Assembly: GCF_028768465.1 (NCBI RefSeq)
Contig: NZ_CP118225.1
Coordinates: 3,639,001-3,703,000, forward strand
Direction of reading: 5' to 3'
DNA length: 64,000 nucleotides
From: Rhodopirellula sp. P2
Lineage (GTDB): Bacteria; Planctomycetota; Planctomycetia; Pirellulales; Pirellulaceae
In this document: piece by piece, positions 29,283-37,648 of the stretch
Layout: each line of letters begins with the position of its first letter
Numbering within the stretch: position 1 is the first letter of the stretch
Translations under genes and position numbers: made by a program
The notes under the pieces: model-generated
What the model saw: the letters and a program-made list of their open reading frames with translations, nothing else
The model's database searches: none
What the model was told of the DNA's origin: nothing

Positions 29283-29582
29283 ATGCCACGAAAGACCAAG
29301 CCTTCAGCTAATCCTGAACGACGTACTTACACCGACGAATTCAAACGTGATGCAGTTGCCATGCTGCTCGATGGTCACTCGGCGACATCGATCGTTGAGC
29401 GACTGGGGATCTCCGGAACGAACCTGCTTTACCGCTGGAAGAAGCAACAAGTTGAGTCGGCCGGGCCGGTTGGCGAGGTGCTCGATAGCCGCGTCGTCGA
29501 ACTCGAGGCAGAGCTGCGACGAGTCGAGCGTGAACGCGACGTTTTAAAAAAAGCTTTGATCATTTTCGGCCGAAACGAGTGA
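29283..29582 (+). CDS. IS3-family transposase OrfA
   Basis: 99 aa. An HTH_Tnp_1-type fold (YTDEFKRDAVAMLLDG ... SIVERLGISGTNLLYRWKKQQ) that binds the element ends, followed by a leucine-zipper-like coiled coil (VVELEAELRRVERERDVLKKA) used for multimerisation. The stop TGA overlaps the orfB start GTG as GTGA. OrfA alone usually regulates transposition. Confidence 0.92.
   Translation: MPRKTKPSANPERRTYTDEFKRDAVAMLLDGHSATSIVERLGISGTNLLYRWKKQQVESAGPVGEVLDSRVVELEAELRRVERERDVLKKALIIFGRNE
29546..29552 (+). promoter_or_regulatory. Slippery A7, programmed -1 frameshift site
   Basis: A AAA AAA G in the orfA frame near its end. Slipping back one base continues into the orfB frame with no stop before the orfB start, giving an OrfAB fusion transposase, the standard strategy of IS3 elements. 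Confidence 0.8.
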
Positions 29583-30451
29583 GCCAGCTCTACTCAGCAG
29601 CGGCAAGCATCATTCGCGATGGCACTGCATCGCAACGAGAAGTCGGCGAGATTCTCGGTTTCTCGCGATCCGCGTTTCAACGATTTCAAAGCGAACCTCC
29701 AAGCCAAAGAGAACAGAGCGACATGGATGTCTTGCCAATGGTGATCACCACGTTTCATCGACACCGCAGACGCTACGGTGCCCGACGGATCGCTGCAGAC
29801 CTGAAGCTACAAGGAGTTGCAATCGGACGTGAAAGGGTCGCCAAACTACTGCAAATTGCGGGGCTATCGGCGTTGCAGCCGAAATCGTTCAAGCCGCGAA
29901 CGACCGAAAGTCGGCACACGCTGGGCTACAATGAGAACTTGTTGCTTGAGCGGCCTGAGCCAACGAGTGTCAATCGTTTGTGGGTAGGCGACATCACCTA
30001 CATCCCGATCGTACGAACCGGATTCGCTTACATGGCGACCCTCATGGATCGCTTTTCCAGACGGATCATCGGCTGGTCTTTGGAAATGGATATGACCGAG
30101 AGCCTCGTGATCAAGACGCTTCAAAAGGCGATTCGAAGTCGACAGCCTTCAAGAGATCTCATCCACCACACCGATCGAGGCGGTCAGTACGCAAGCAAGA
30201 AATATCGTGCAATCATCCAACGAAGTTCGATGCGTCAAAGCATGAGCCGAGCTGGCGACTGCTATGACAACGCGTTTATGGAATCTTGCTTTGGAACGAT
30301 CAAGACAGAGCTGCAAATGACCGAGTATGAAAACTATCGCGAGGCGTTGAGTGAACTGACTGAGTTCATTGCCTACTACAACACATCGCGACTTCATTCA
30401 TCGCTCGGCTATCTCTCGCCGACCCGATTCGAATCAACCGTCCCCTGCTAA
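29579..30451 (+). CDS. IS3-family transposase OrfB (DDE integrase core)
   Basis: 290 aa. Retroviral-type integrase with D138 (WVGDITYIP), D199 (HHTDRGGQYAS) and E235 (NAFMESCFGTIKTEL), with 35 residues between the last two, i.e. a DD35E triad. Upstream HTH_21 segment (HRRRYGARRIAADLKLQG). C-terminal YYNTSRLHSSLGYLSP is the usual IS3 ending. Probably made as an OrfAB fusion by frameshifting rather than alone from the GTG at 29579. All key residues present, so likely functional. Confidence 0.93.
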   Translation: MSQLYSAAASIIRDGTASQREVGEILGFSRSAFQRFQSEPPSQREQSDMDVLPMVITTFHRHRRRYGARRIAADLKLQGVAIGRERVAKLLQIAGLSALQPKSFKPRTTESRHTLGYNENLLLERPEPTSVNRLWVGDITYIPIVRTGFAYMATLMDRFSRRIIGWSLEMDMTESLVIKTLQKAIRSRQPSRDLIHHTDRGGQYASKKYRAIIQRSSMRQSMSRAGDCYDNAFMESCFGTIKTELQMTEYENYREALSELTEFIAYYNTSRLHSSLGYLSPTRFESTVPC

Positions 30452-30460
30452 AATAAGAGG

Positions 30461-30491
30461 ACGCGTGGCCCCCAAAATCCAGGCCACCTCA
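30461..30491 (-). repeat. IS3 right inverted repeat
   Basis: Mirror of 29218-29248; ends ...CCAGGCCACCTCA, then the GTG target duplicate. Confidence 0.9.
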
Positions 30492-31087
30492 GTGAGGGCC
30501 GAGCATGGGAAGCGGCGCGGATTGCCCTCCCCCAGCAATCTCGCTGAACGCTCGCTTTCTGACCCCTCCTTCGTCAGGCGGGGTTCTTGAGACGTTCCTG
30601 CCGGACGTTTCTCAACACCCTCCCCGGCCCGAAGCGGTCCGACCCTCCCACAGGGAGGGTGAAGTAAAACGGCACGACCTCCTTCGTCGGGCGGGGTTCT
30701 TGAGACGTTCCTGCCAGGCGTTTCTCAACACCCTCCCCGGCCCGAAGCGGTCCGACCCTCCCACAGGGAGGGTGAAGTAAAACGGCACGACCTCCTTCGT
30801 CAGGCGGGGTTCTTGAGACGTTCCTGCCAGGCGTTTCTCAACACCCTCCCCGGCCCGAAGCGGTCCGACCCTCCCACAGGGAGGGTGAAGTAAAACGGCA
30901 CGACCTCCTTCGTCAGGCGGGGTTCTTGAGACGTTCCTGCCAGGCGTTTCTCATCACCCTCCCCCCGGGAGGGTCGAGCGAAGCGAGGGGAGGGGAGTGC
31001 ACTGGATCCAGCGAGTAAATGAGATAATCGCACCTGATAAATGAGCACCTGCCAGTTATCGGGAAAACTCAGAGCTAGGTTTCAGTT
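30492..31087. repeat. Intergenic region with 113-bp tandem array
   Basis: Four units with exact 113-bp spacing: the CTCCTTCGTC anchor occurs at 30566, 30679, 30792 and 30905. Each unit contains GGGGTTCTTGAGACGTTCCT and, except the last, a hairpin CCCTCCCACAGGGAGGG. The last unit diverges after the hairpin arm into a CCCGGGAGGGTCGAGCGAAG tail. No gene is supported here; the ORFs in it are repeat-derived. Confidence 0.85.
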
Positions 31088-31268
31088 GTGAAGCTGATAT
31101 CAGTCGGTCGTGTCCGAGAGTGGCGACAATCGTCGGATGAACGGTTCGAAATGACTTTCACACCGTCTTGCATTGCTGGCGGTGGAATCGAAGTCAGTTT
31201 CGATGGCTGGTTCGACGGCGCTCGTGCCGCCGTTGGATGCAATCTCAATCCTCATGGAGACACGTTCG

Positions 31269-31748
31269 ATGCTCAAGACTCATCTGCCAGAAAGAACCCG
31301 ACGTCGTGCCGCGGTGGGAGGACGACTGAAGCGGTATTGCAACACGGTTGTCCATACGCCGCGGATGCCTCGTGTTCTGTGTGTGGATGACGACCCCGAT
31401 ATCCAGGCTGCGATGGAGATCATGTTTCGTCCCTATCGGGTGGAAATGGATCACGCGCACTATGGCATGGAAGGCATTGTCAAAGTGACTCAGTGGAAGC
31501 CTTCTTTGATCGTGATGGACTTGGCCATGCCCAATGGAAGCGGAGAGGATTTGCTGGCAGTCTTGAAATTCAATCCGATGTCACGAGACATCCCCGTCAT
31601 CATCCTGACGGGTGTTCGCGACGCCGACGCTCAACGCCGAATGCTGCTGCAGGGCGCTTCATCGTTCCTTCAGAAGCCGCTCGATTTCAAGCAGATCTTG
31701 GAAGAAGCGTCCCGCTTCATCGATCTCGACCTTCGAGAGAGAGAGTAG
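31269..31748 (+). CDS. Stand-alone response regulator receiver protein
   Basis: 159 aa. Start taken at ATG 31269, preceded by GGAGA with an 8-base spacer; other starts (31254, 31365) are possible. After about 32 basic residues comes a complete receiver domain: acidic pocket CVDDDPD, phosphoacceptor Asp84 in VMDLAMPN, Thr in ILTGV, Lys in LQKPLD. No output domain, so it signals through partners, as CheY-like proteins do. The hybrid kinase starts 7 bases after its stop, so they form one operon. Confidence 0.87.
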   Translation: MLKTHLPERTRRRAAVGGRLKRYCNTVVHTPRMPRVLCVDDDPDIQAAMEIMFRPYRVEMDHAHYGMEGIVKVTQWKPSLIVMDLAMPNGSGEDLLAVLKFNPMSRDIPVIILTGVRDADAQRRMLLQGASSFLQKPLDFKQILEEASRFIDLDLRERE

Positions 31749-31755
31749 GGATCCA

Positions 31756-33480
31756 GTGCTATCACCCCAACCCATTCGCATCCTGCTGTTAGAGGATAAC
31801 TCGATTGATGCCGAAGCCGTTTCGCGGCAGCTTCGCAAATCGAGTCCTCTCTTCCAATTCACCTGGGCAGAAACACTCGCCAAAGCGAAGGCCGAATTGG
31901 GGGCGCACCAGTACGACCTGATCATCGCGGATCTCTCGGTTCCGGATTCATCCGGGACCCAGACGATTTCAATCTTGAGGGAACTGTGCCGTCAAACGCC
32001 CGTCATCGCGTTGACCGGACTCGACGACGAACAGGTGGAACAAGCGGCGATCAAAGCGGGGGCGCAAGACTACATCGTCAAAGGAGAGTTGCATGGGCAG
32101 GCTCTCGCAAGAACGATTTTGCATGCGATTCATCGTCAAGTGGCAGAGAACCAGACTCGCAATTTGGTTGCTGAACTCAGAGTCAGCCAACGGGATCTCA
32201 AGGAACAGAAGCGACTGCTGTTAGAAAAGAACGAAAAGCTCGAGAAGTTGTATTCAACGTCTCAGGAAATCGTTGACAACGTTTCCCACGACTTGCGAAC
32301 GCCGCTGACGGTGATCAAAGACTACGCCGCCATCATTCACGATGGACTGGTGGGCGACATCAATCCAGAACAGACGCAGATGCTCGGGAAAATTCTTGGG
32401 CGAGCAGATGATCTCAATGGAATGGTGGATGACCTGCTCGACAAGAGCAAGTTGGAAGCCGGACTGCTGCATCTTTCCCGCAGAACACAGAGTCTCGACT
32501 CCATCGTGCAGCGCGTTCAGATGCTGGTCGCCAACCGTGCTGCCAGCAAGCAGGTGACGCTGCGATTGATCTCAGAGGACGGAGACATCTCTGTTTACTG
32601 CGACGCTGAAAAAATGACCCGGGTGATCACGAACCTCGCGACCAACGCCATCAAGTTTGTTCCACAGGGTGGCAACGTCACGTTGCGAACCAAACGCTCG
32701 ACCAATGGTGAGGATGCGGTCGTCGAGGTCGTGGACGATGGGGCGGGCATTGACGCAAGTGAGCTGACAAAGATTTTCGGGCGGTTTGAACAAGCGTCTC
32801 ATCACGGTGCAAAGCAAGCCAGCGGTGTGGGACTCGGGTTGAACATCGCTCAAAAACTAGTGGCTCTGAATTTCGGCCGAATCGATGTGGCTTCCGAAAT
32901 CGGCAATGGGACGGTGTTTCGGCTGTCGATCCCACTTCCAAACCCGGCCTGCATCGCGGGCAGGATGGCCGAAAGTTGGGCCTCGAAAATGGGCCCGGTG
33001 AGTTTGGTCTCGCTGTGTCTCCCGGAGGCCAAGGACCAACGTCAGTGCGATGACTTCGAGCGATTCATCTGTGGATCCTTCCGCGCCGAAGACCTGCTTT
33101 TTCGAAAGTCAGACAACCGCTGGTTGCTCTTGTTTTCAGGCAACCGAAGCGACGTGAGTCAGTGGTTGCAACGAACCGAGAGTGACTTTGAGCAAATGAA
33201 CCGGAACCGACCGTTTGGTGCTCTGCCTGGCTTCACGGCCTCGCTTTTGGACGACGACGGACGCGACGATATCGAGACGGTGAAGAAGCTGTTGCAGCAA
33301 GAATGGGATCGCGAGGATGAGTTGAAGGACGTCGCCGATGAGCGAACGTTTGGAAGTGAGGAGTTGACTTTGGGAACTCCCTGCGACCTGGTGCCCACCA
33401 ACGTTTTACTAAGCGGGGCGCCAGGAATGATCAAGCACAACCCTGTGAGCCGTTTGGGCGTTAACCCCGGTTGTGCGTGA
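31756..33480 (+). CDS. Hybrid histidine kinase: receiver, HisKA, HATPase and an uncharacterised tail
   Basis: 574 aa from GTG 31756, with AGGGA upstream. N-terminal receiver at about 7-120 (acceptor Asp in IIADLSVPD), a coiled coil at about 130-170, HisKA with His178 in NVSHDLRTPLT, then HATPase_c at about 285-395 (N-box NLATNAIKF, G1 VDDGAGI, G2 GVGLGLNIA). No membrane segment, so it is cytosolic and gets its input through the receiver. The C-terminal 170 residues are not recognised. The last about 18 residues are encoded by a dispersed repeat (33422-33532), suggesting the original stop was replaced. Likely partners are the adjacent stand-alone receivers. Confidence 0.9.
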   Translation: MLSPQPIRILLLEDNSIDAEAVSRQLRKSSPLFQFTWAETLAKAKAELGAHQYDLIIADLSVPDSSGTQTISILRELCRQTPVIALTGLDDEQVEQAAIKAGAQDYIVKGELHGQALARTILHAIHRQVAENQTRNLVAELRVSQRDLKEQKRLLLEKNEKLEKLYSTSQEIVDNVSHDLRTPLTVIKDYAAIIHDGLVGDINPEQTQMLGKILGRADDLNGMVDDLLDKSKLEAGLLHLSRRTQSLDSIVQRVQMLVANRAASKQVTLRLISEDGDISVYCDAEKMTRVITNLATNAIKFVPQGGNVTLRTKRSTNGEDAVVEVVDDGAGIDASELTKIFGRFEQASHHGAKQASGVGLGLNIAQKLVALNFGRIDVASEIGNGTVFRLSIPLPNPACIAGRMAESWASKMGPVSLVSLCLPEAKDQRQCDDFERFICGSFRAEDLLFRKSDNRWLLLFSGNRSDVSQWLQRTESDFEQMNRNRPFGALPGFTASLLDDDGRDDIETVKKLLQQEWDREDELKDVADERTFGSEELTLGTPCDLVPTNVLLSGAPGMIKHNPVSRLGVNPGCA

Positions 33481-33532
33481 AAACCGTGGCGAATGCCAAC
33501 GGCTCACATACCCGATGACACATGCGTACCTG
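33422..33532 (+). repeat. 111-bp inverted repeat, left copy
   Basis: Begins CAGGAATGATCAAGCACAAC and ends GCGTACCTG. It is the reverse complement of 35752-35862 with about 6 mismatches in 111. It contains a REP-like core GTGAGCCGTTTGGGCGTT ... CCAACGGCTCAC. It overlaps the end of the histidine kinase gene. Confidence 0.88.
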
Positions 33533-33563
33533 CTTAACGGAATGACAGAGGGAATCGAGAGAG

Positions 33564-33959
33564 ATGTCAACAGTATTGATAGTGGACGATGAACCCGATA
33601 TTCGCGACTCCGTCAAACGCTGGTTGCAGTTTGCGGGCATGAGGACGCACTTGGCGGTTGACGGCGTGGAGTGTCTTCAGCTTGTCGATGAAGTGCGTCC
33701 CGATTTGATCATCATGGACGTTCTGATGCCTCGCATGGACGGTCTGACTGCGATCCGTGAATTGCGAGGAGGATCCGAGGTGTCGACGACCCCGATTCTG
33801 GTGCTGTCCGCCAGCTTGGCGGATGAAAACGAGGCCTACATTGCAGGCGCCAATCGAGTGCTGGGCAAGCCCTATCAAGGGCGACAGTTGATCAACACCG
33901 TGAAAGAACTGTTGTCGGACGAACAAAGTGTGAGCGGTGACCTTGTCTTCAATGCTTAG
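33564..33959 (+). CDS. Stand-alone response regulator receiver protein
   Basis: 131 aa, a minimal CheY-like receiver: pocket LIVDDEPD, phosphoacceptor Asp52 in IMDVLMPRMDG, Ser in VLSAS, Lys in VLGKPYQ. GAGAGA precedes the start. First of four receiver genes lying between the 111-bp inverted repeats. The next gene starts 8 bases downstream. Confidence 0.9.
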   Translation: MSTVLIVDDEPDIRDSVKRWLQFAGMRTHLAVDGVECLQLVDEVRPDLIIMDVLMPRMDGLTAIRELRGGSEVSTTPILVLSASLADENEAYIAGANRVLGKPYQGRQLINTVKELLSDEQSVSGDLVFNA

Positions 33960-33967
33960 GATTTCGG

Positions 33968-34474
33968 ATGGACGTCCAGACAAAACGTGATGCCTTTGAG
34001 TATCTGTTTGAACTTGCTGGGGAGAACTGCGGGAACTCAGGGGAAGATCTCAGCTACCTCGATGTTGAACGTCGCGAGCGCGTGGTGCTTTCGATTGATG
34101 ATGAGCAGGATATCTCCCATGGAATCGCGTTGCGATTGGCGGGCAGTGGCTACGATGTGCGGTCCGCCAAGCATGGGATGGATGGATACCGAATGGCGTT
34201 CAGCTTGCACCCAACCGCAATTCTGCTGGACTACAACATGCCGTTCGTCGACGGCGAACAGGTCTTTCTAGGACTCAGGGAAAACCCCTTGGTGGCAACG
34301 ATCCCTGTGATTTTGATCTCCGGGAAGGTGGATGATCGGACCGAGGCGAGGTTGCTGAAGCGGGGGGCATTTGCGGTTCTTCGGAAACCGATCGAGTTCG
34401 AACGATTGGTTCTGCTGTTGGATGAAATCAGCGGTGGCGACCCGCGACAGTCCGCAACGGACCGACAGGATTGA
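33968..34474 (+). CDS. Response regulator receiver protein with N-terminal extension
   Basis: 168 aa. A 38-residue Asp/Asn/Glu-rich extension of unknown role precedes a receiver domain: LSIDDEQD pocket, phosphoacceptor Asp88 in ILLDYNMPFVDG, Ser in LISGK, Lys in VLRKPIE. No output domain. Co-transcribed with the preceding receiver. The N-terminal extension could be a docking segment. Confidence 0.88.
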   Translation: MDVQTKRDAFEYLFELAGENCGNSGEDLSYLDVERRERVVLSIDDEQDISHGIALRLAGSGYDVRSAKHGMDGYRMAFSLHPTAILLDYNMPFVDGEQVFLGLRENPLVATIPVILISGKVDDRTEARLLKRGAFAVLRKPIEFERLVLLLDEISGGDPRQSATDRQD

Positions 34475-34986
34475 GCATGTCGTGGGGGCCTCCAAGGCGA
34501 AGAAATTGCTCCAATGTTGGGGTTTTCAACCGGGGGGCTCAAGATTGCGGGGTATATATCCTTGGCTGACTCTTTGAAAAGAGGCAAGTCAAAACGGTGT
34601 GGGGTATGTCCTGAAACGTTCATGGCAACTCACTCACCATCGCTGGAGAGGGCATAAGCCAGCGTCAACGGATTGGTCATTCTTCGGAGTGGCTTGGGAA
34701 CGTGTGATCTGTCAATCGATGACAAAAGACTGTTCTGCTTGAAACCGGAAGGGCAATTCTGGTGCAGATCGTCGGGGAGTCGGTTTGCTGGTCTTGCGTT
34801 CAAGTTCTGAGTGCAAACTCTGCGCGCCTCCCGGTTGGCAAAGCGGATGGTTGATGCAATCTGATTCTTCTTGGAAGGGTCAGTCAACGCGGACGAGATC
34901 GTGGTGCTTGCACTGCACTTCGATGCGTCGGTGCCTGCGATTCGTTTGGCTGTCAGTGTCAGCAACTGATGCATGTGGGGTGACTA
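34475..34986. other. 512-base gap inside the receiver cluster
   Basis: No credible gene: the ORFs in it are short, without recognisable features. There is an A+T-rich TATATAT at about 34552 that could belong to a promoter for the next two receivers. Possibly remains of a lost gene. Confidence 0.4.
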
Positions 34987-35388
34987 ATGCAAGAATCAAC
35001 GGTCTTGGTCGTCGAGGACGACGATGCAATTCGGTATGGGATCGAATTGAGATTGCGAGCGATGGGGTACGCCGTCCGCTCTTCGAACGATGGCAAAGAT
35101 GCAATCGAGAAGGCCGAAAGGATCCTTCCCAGTCTGATCTGCATGGATGTTCGGATGCCACTGGTGGATGGGATCACCGCGCTTCAGTGGTTCAAGTCTC
35201 ACCCAGTGCTCTGTGACACGCCGGTGATCATTCTTTCTGCTTGTCCCACGGACCAATCGGCGGCGATGTCCGCTGGTGCTCGTTACTTCTTGGCAAAACC
35301 ATTTGCTGCGGAGATGTTCGAAGCAGCAGTCAAGCAAGTGTTGAAGCCCAAATCCAACAGCCAACTCGAGGGAGCATGCAACGGATGA
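34987..35388 (+). CDS. Stand-alone response regulator receiver protein
   Basis: 133 aa. Receiver domain with VVEDDDA pocket, phosphoacceptor Asp54 in ICMDVRMPLVDG, Ser in ILSAC, Lys in FLAKPFA. The stop overlaps the start of the next receiver (ATGA at 35385-35388). No output domain. Confidence 0.9.
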   Translation: MQESTVLVVEDDDAIRYGIELRLRAMGYAVRSSNDGKDAIEKAERILPSLICMDVRMPLVDGITALQWFKSHPVLCDTPVIILSACPTDQSAAMSAGARYFLAKPFAAEMFEAAVKQVLKPKSNSQLEGACNG

Positions 35389-35750
35389 AGATTCTCGTGA
35401 TCGAAGATGATGCGGACTTTTCCGACATCCTGATGAAGTCGCTGGCCAGTTGGGGGCATTCGCCCGTGGCTGCCTTCAATTGGTTTTCTGTGATGCGCAC
35501 CTTGGAAGCGGACGATTTCGATTTGATCGTCACGGACATTGAGACACCCACCGGCAACGCGCTGAACGCGTTTGACTTTCTCAACCGAGAAGAGAAGGTC
35601 CGGTCAATTCCCAAGATCGTGATTACCGGACGAGAAGGGCAGGAAACCCAACGGGCATGCTTGGCGATTGGGGCTGTCTACATCCACAAGTCCACGACCA
35701 GCATCGCGGATCTGAAAGCGGAGCTCGAGTCGCTTTCGCTGACCTCCTAA
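35385..35750 (+). CDS. Stand-alone response regulator receiver protein (divergent)
   Basis: 121 aa from ATG 35385 (ATG 35376 also possible). Receiver with VIEDDAD pocket, phosphoacceptor Asp51 in VTDIETPTG, Thr in VITGR, Lys in YIHKST. The usual Met-Pro after the acceptor is replaced by Glu-Thr-Pro, and the loop after the Lys lacks the usual Pro (HKSTTS), so it is more divergent than its neighbours. Ends one base before the right 111-bp inverted repeat. Confidence 0.85.
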   Translation: MKILVIEDDADFSDILMKSLASWGHSPVAAFNWFSVMRTLEADDFDLIVTDIETPTGNALNAFDFLNREEKVRSIPKIVITGREGQETQRACLAIGAVYIHKSTTSIADLKAELESLSLTS

Positions 35751-35751
35751 C

Positions 35752-35862
35752 CAGGTACGCAGGTGTCATCGGGTATGTGAGCCGTTGGCGTTCGCCACGG
35801 TTTTCACGCACAACCGGAGCGAACGCCCAAACGGCTCACATGGTTGTGCTTGATCATTCCTG
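35752..35862 (-). repeat. 111-bp inverted repeat, right copy
   Basis: Reverse complement of 33422-33532 with about 6 mismatches. It lies directly after the last receiver gene and 9 bases before the end of the convergent porin gene, so its hairpin core may also act as a bidirectional terminator. Confidence 0.88.
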
Positions 35863-35871
35863 CCGACCGGC

Positions 35872-37368
35872 TTAAAAGAAGGTCCACAACTGCGACCGGA
35901 ACAAGGTGCCGCTTGCTCCCGCGACGTAACCCGTTCGCGATTGTTGTGCGGGCGAGTCATCGATGGATGTCACGTCAAACGTGAATCGCGCGGATCGTTG
36001 GTTGAACAAGTGCCAATTGAATCCTGCTGAGACCTCTTCGCCGCTGCCGTACTCGCCGTTCACCTGGGATCCCCGTGCAAACAGTTCGAGGGTTTGCGGG
36101 ATCACGAACACGCCGCTTTGAACAAAGAAGCCCTGGTCAATCAACGAGGGCAGCCTGCTGCCCGTGTCGCTTTCAATGTTGCGGAGCCATCTCAGGAACA
36201 CTTCGCTGCTGAAGCTGAAGCCCCGCCGTTTGATTCCGAAGTGCGCGGAGTACAGCCAGATGTCGAAGGCGTTGACCGTCACTCCGGGGGCGATCGCATT
36301 GGGCTCGATCAGGCGTGTTCCGTCGCTCAGGCGAATGACGGTTTGTTCCGCCGCGGGATCGGCGTTGCTGCTGCTTGCGTTTCTGGTTTGAGTCAGCCCG
36401 TGTCCCAAGCGAATTGCCGGCGACCGGTGCTCCTCGATGTCAGAGAAACCTGGCCCGAACTCTTCCCAGGGCTCCCACCAAGCGAGCGCCGAATACGCGA
36501 GTTGCGTGTCGAGTTCAGACGCTTGCAGAGACAGCGTGTTGTAGCCGTTGCCGATCAACACGTGATACGCGACGTTGTCGGTCAGTTTGCCTTTGGCCCA
36601 CACCCCGGCGGTGATCGACGGGCGAAAGAAGGTCGTTGCCATCGTTCGGTCAGCGCCCAGCGTGTACCGGGATGTTTCGGTCCATTCCCATGTCCCGGGC
36701 AGTTTGCCGAGTCCGAGGTAGATCGTAAGACGATCGGACATCCGAAATGAAATCCAACCCAACAGCAACTGGATGGGATTGGATGTGACGGTGCTGTAGT
36801 CAATGTTGGAATAGAACCGCAGGTCTTCGTCGAACGCATACCCTGACAAGACCAGCCGGCCACGGTTGATGTTGAAGTCATTGCGGTTGTTGAGCTCACG
36901 AACGTTGCCCGCGGAGTCAACGGACGTGGCCTCGTCGCGAGCAAACCCCGTGTAGCGGAACTGGTTGTGCAACCCGACGGTCAGCTCAAACGGTGATGCC
37001 TGAGAGGTGTGCGGACGCCACGTCCAGCCGGAATCGTAAACACCATGGTGCGTGGATGGATCCGGTTGGGGCACACGTTGAGACGGTGGCTCCTCCCCCG
37101 TGCCCAGCGTCAGAGGCACTTGGTTGGATGATTCTGCCTGCATGGCAGCCACCAGCGCTTCCAAGTCGCGGATTCGCGACATGGCGTCGGACAAATCGCT
37201 CTGGTCGACGTTCTCTGCGTCTGGCTCGGCAGCCAATCGTGTGGAGCCTGACTGAGTGTTCAGGTCGCCGGTTTCAGCTCCCAGGATGGGACCGGATCCC
37301 GACCCGATGACGGTCAGAGCGAGCACTGCCAAACAGTGGACGGCGGAGTGGTGCCAGCGGATACCCAT
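35872..37368 (-). CDS. Outer-membrane porin, phosphate-selective porin (OprP/OprO)-like
   Basis: 498 aa from ATG 37368; the TTG 21 bases upstream is less likely. Signal peptide (SAVHCLAVLALTVIG, cut near GAETG), a short coiled coil (MSRIRDLEALVAAM), then an amphipathic beta-barrel of alternating aromatic/hydrophobic residues with INRGRLVLSGYAF and RFYSNIDYS, resembling OprP-type porins. C-terminal aromatic Phe (LWTFF) is the usual barrel-assembly signal. Should form an outer-membrane channel; substrate not determinable. Divergent from the hydrolase gene, convergent with the receiver cluster. Confidence 0.8.
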   Translation of the reverse strand: MGIRWHHSAVHCLAVLALTVIGSGSGPILGAETGDLNTQSGSTRLAAEPDAENVDQSDLSDAMSRIRDLEALVAAMQAESSNQVPLTLGTGEEPPSQRVPQPDPSTHHGVYDSGWTWRPHTSQASPFELTVGLHNQFRYTGFARDEATSVDSAGNVRELNNRNDFNINRGRLVLSGYAFDEDLRFYSNIDYSTVTSNPIQLLLGWISFRMSDRLTIYLGLGKLPGTWEWTETSRYTLGADRTMATTFFRPSITAGVWAKGKLTDNVAYHVLIGNGYNTLSLQASELDTQLAYSALAWWEPWEEFGPGFSDIEEHRSPAIRLGHGLTQTRNASSSNADPAAEQTVIRLSDGTRLIEPNAIAPGVTVNAFDIWLYSAHFGIKRRGFSFSSEVFLRWLRNIESDTGSRLPSLIDQGFFVQSGVFVIPQTLELFARGSQVNGEYGSGEEVSAGFNWHLFNQRSARFTFDVTSIDDSPAQQSRTGYVAGASGTLFRSQLWTFF

Positions 37369-37648
37369 CGAAATGACTTGCCCCAACAAGAAGACGTTGT
37401 CTCGGTCATCGTCTTTTCCGCTTGAAAGGGTGACATCAATCAGAGAAGTTTTGCGGAATCGATCGGTTCCGTCCCAACGGCACGCTGGCTTCCTGCGATC
37501 GTCGGGGATGAAAGACGCCCGACTTTTGATGGTGTATCTTCAGGGGGATGGGAAACGGAAAAAGGTGGTTGAATCCATTCGACCTCGACGCAGTTTGTCT
37601 CCGGGTTCCAGGCCAATTTTTCTCTCGTTTCGACTGGCTCTGCCAACC

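Larger units (their letters stand above)
29218..30491 (+). mobile_element. Complete IS3-family insertion sequence
   Basis: 1274 bp bounded by perfect inverted repeats of about 31 bp starting TGAGGTGGCCTGGATTTTGG. A 3-bp duplication GTG lies on both sides (29215-29217 and 30492-30494). Removing the element restores a continuous GAGGGTGAGGGCC string in the intergenic repeat, so it is a clean insertion. It encodes overlapping orfA and orfB with a slippery A7 between them. Both genes look intact, so it may be active. Confidence 0.93.

Noticed and set aside
30566-31017. CRISPR array or retron ncRNA
   Set aside because: 113-bp units are nearly identical throughout with no variable spacer; no reverse transcriptase adjacent.
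34630-34974. Minus-strand ORF of 114 codons in the receiver-cluster gap
   Set aside because: No good start context and no protein features; likely chance.
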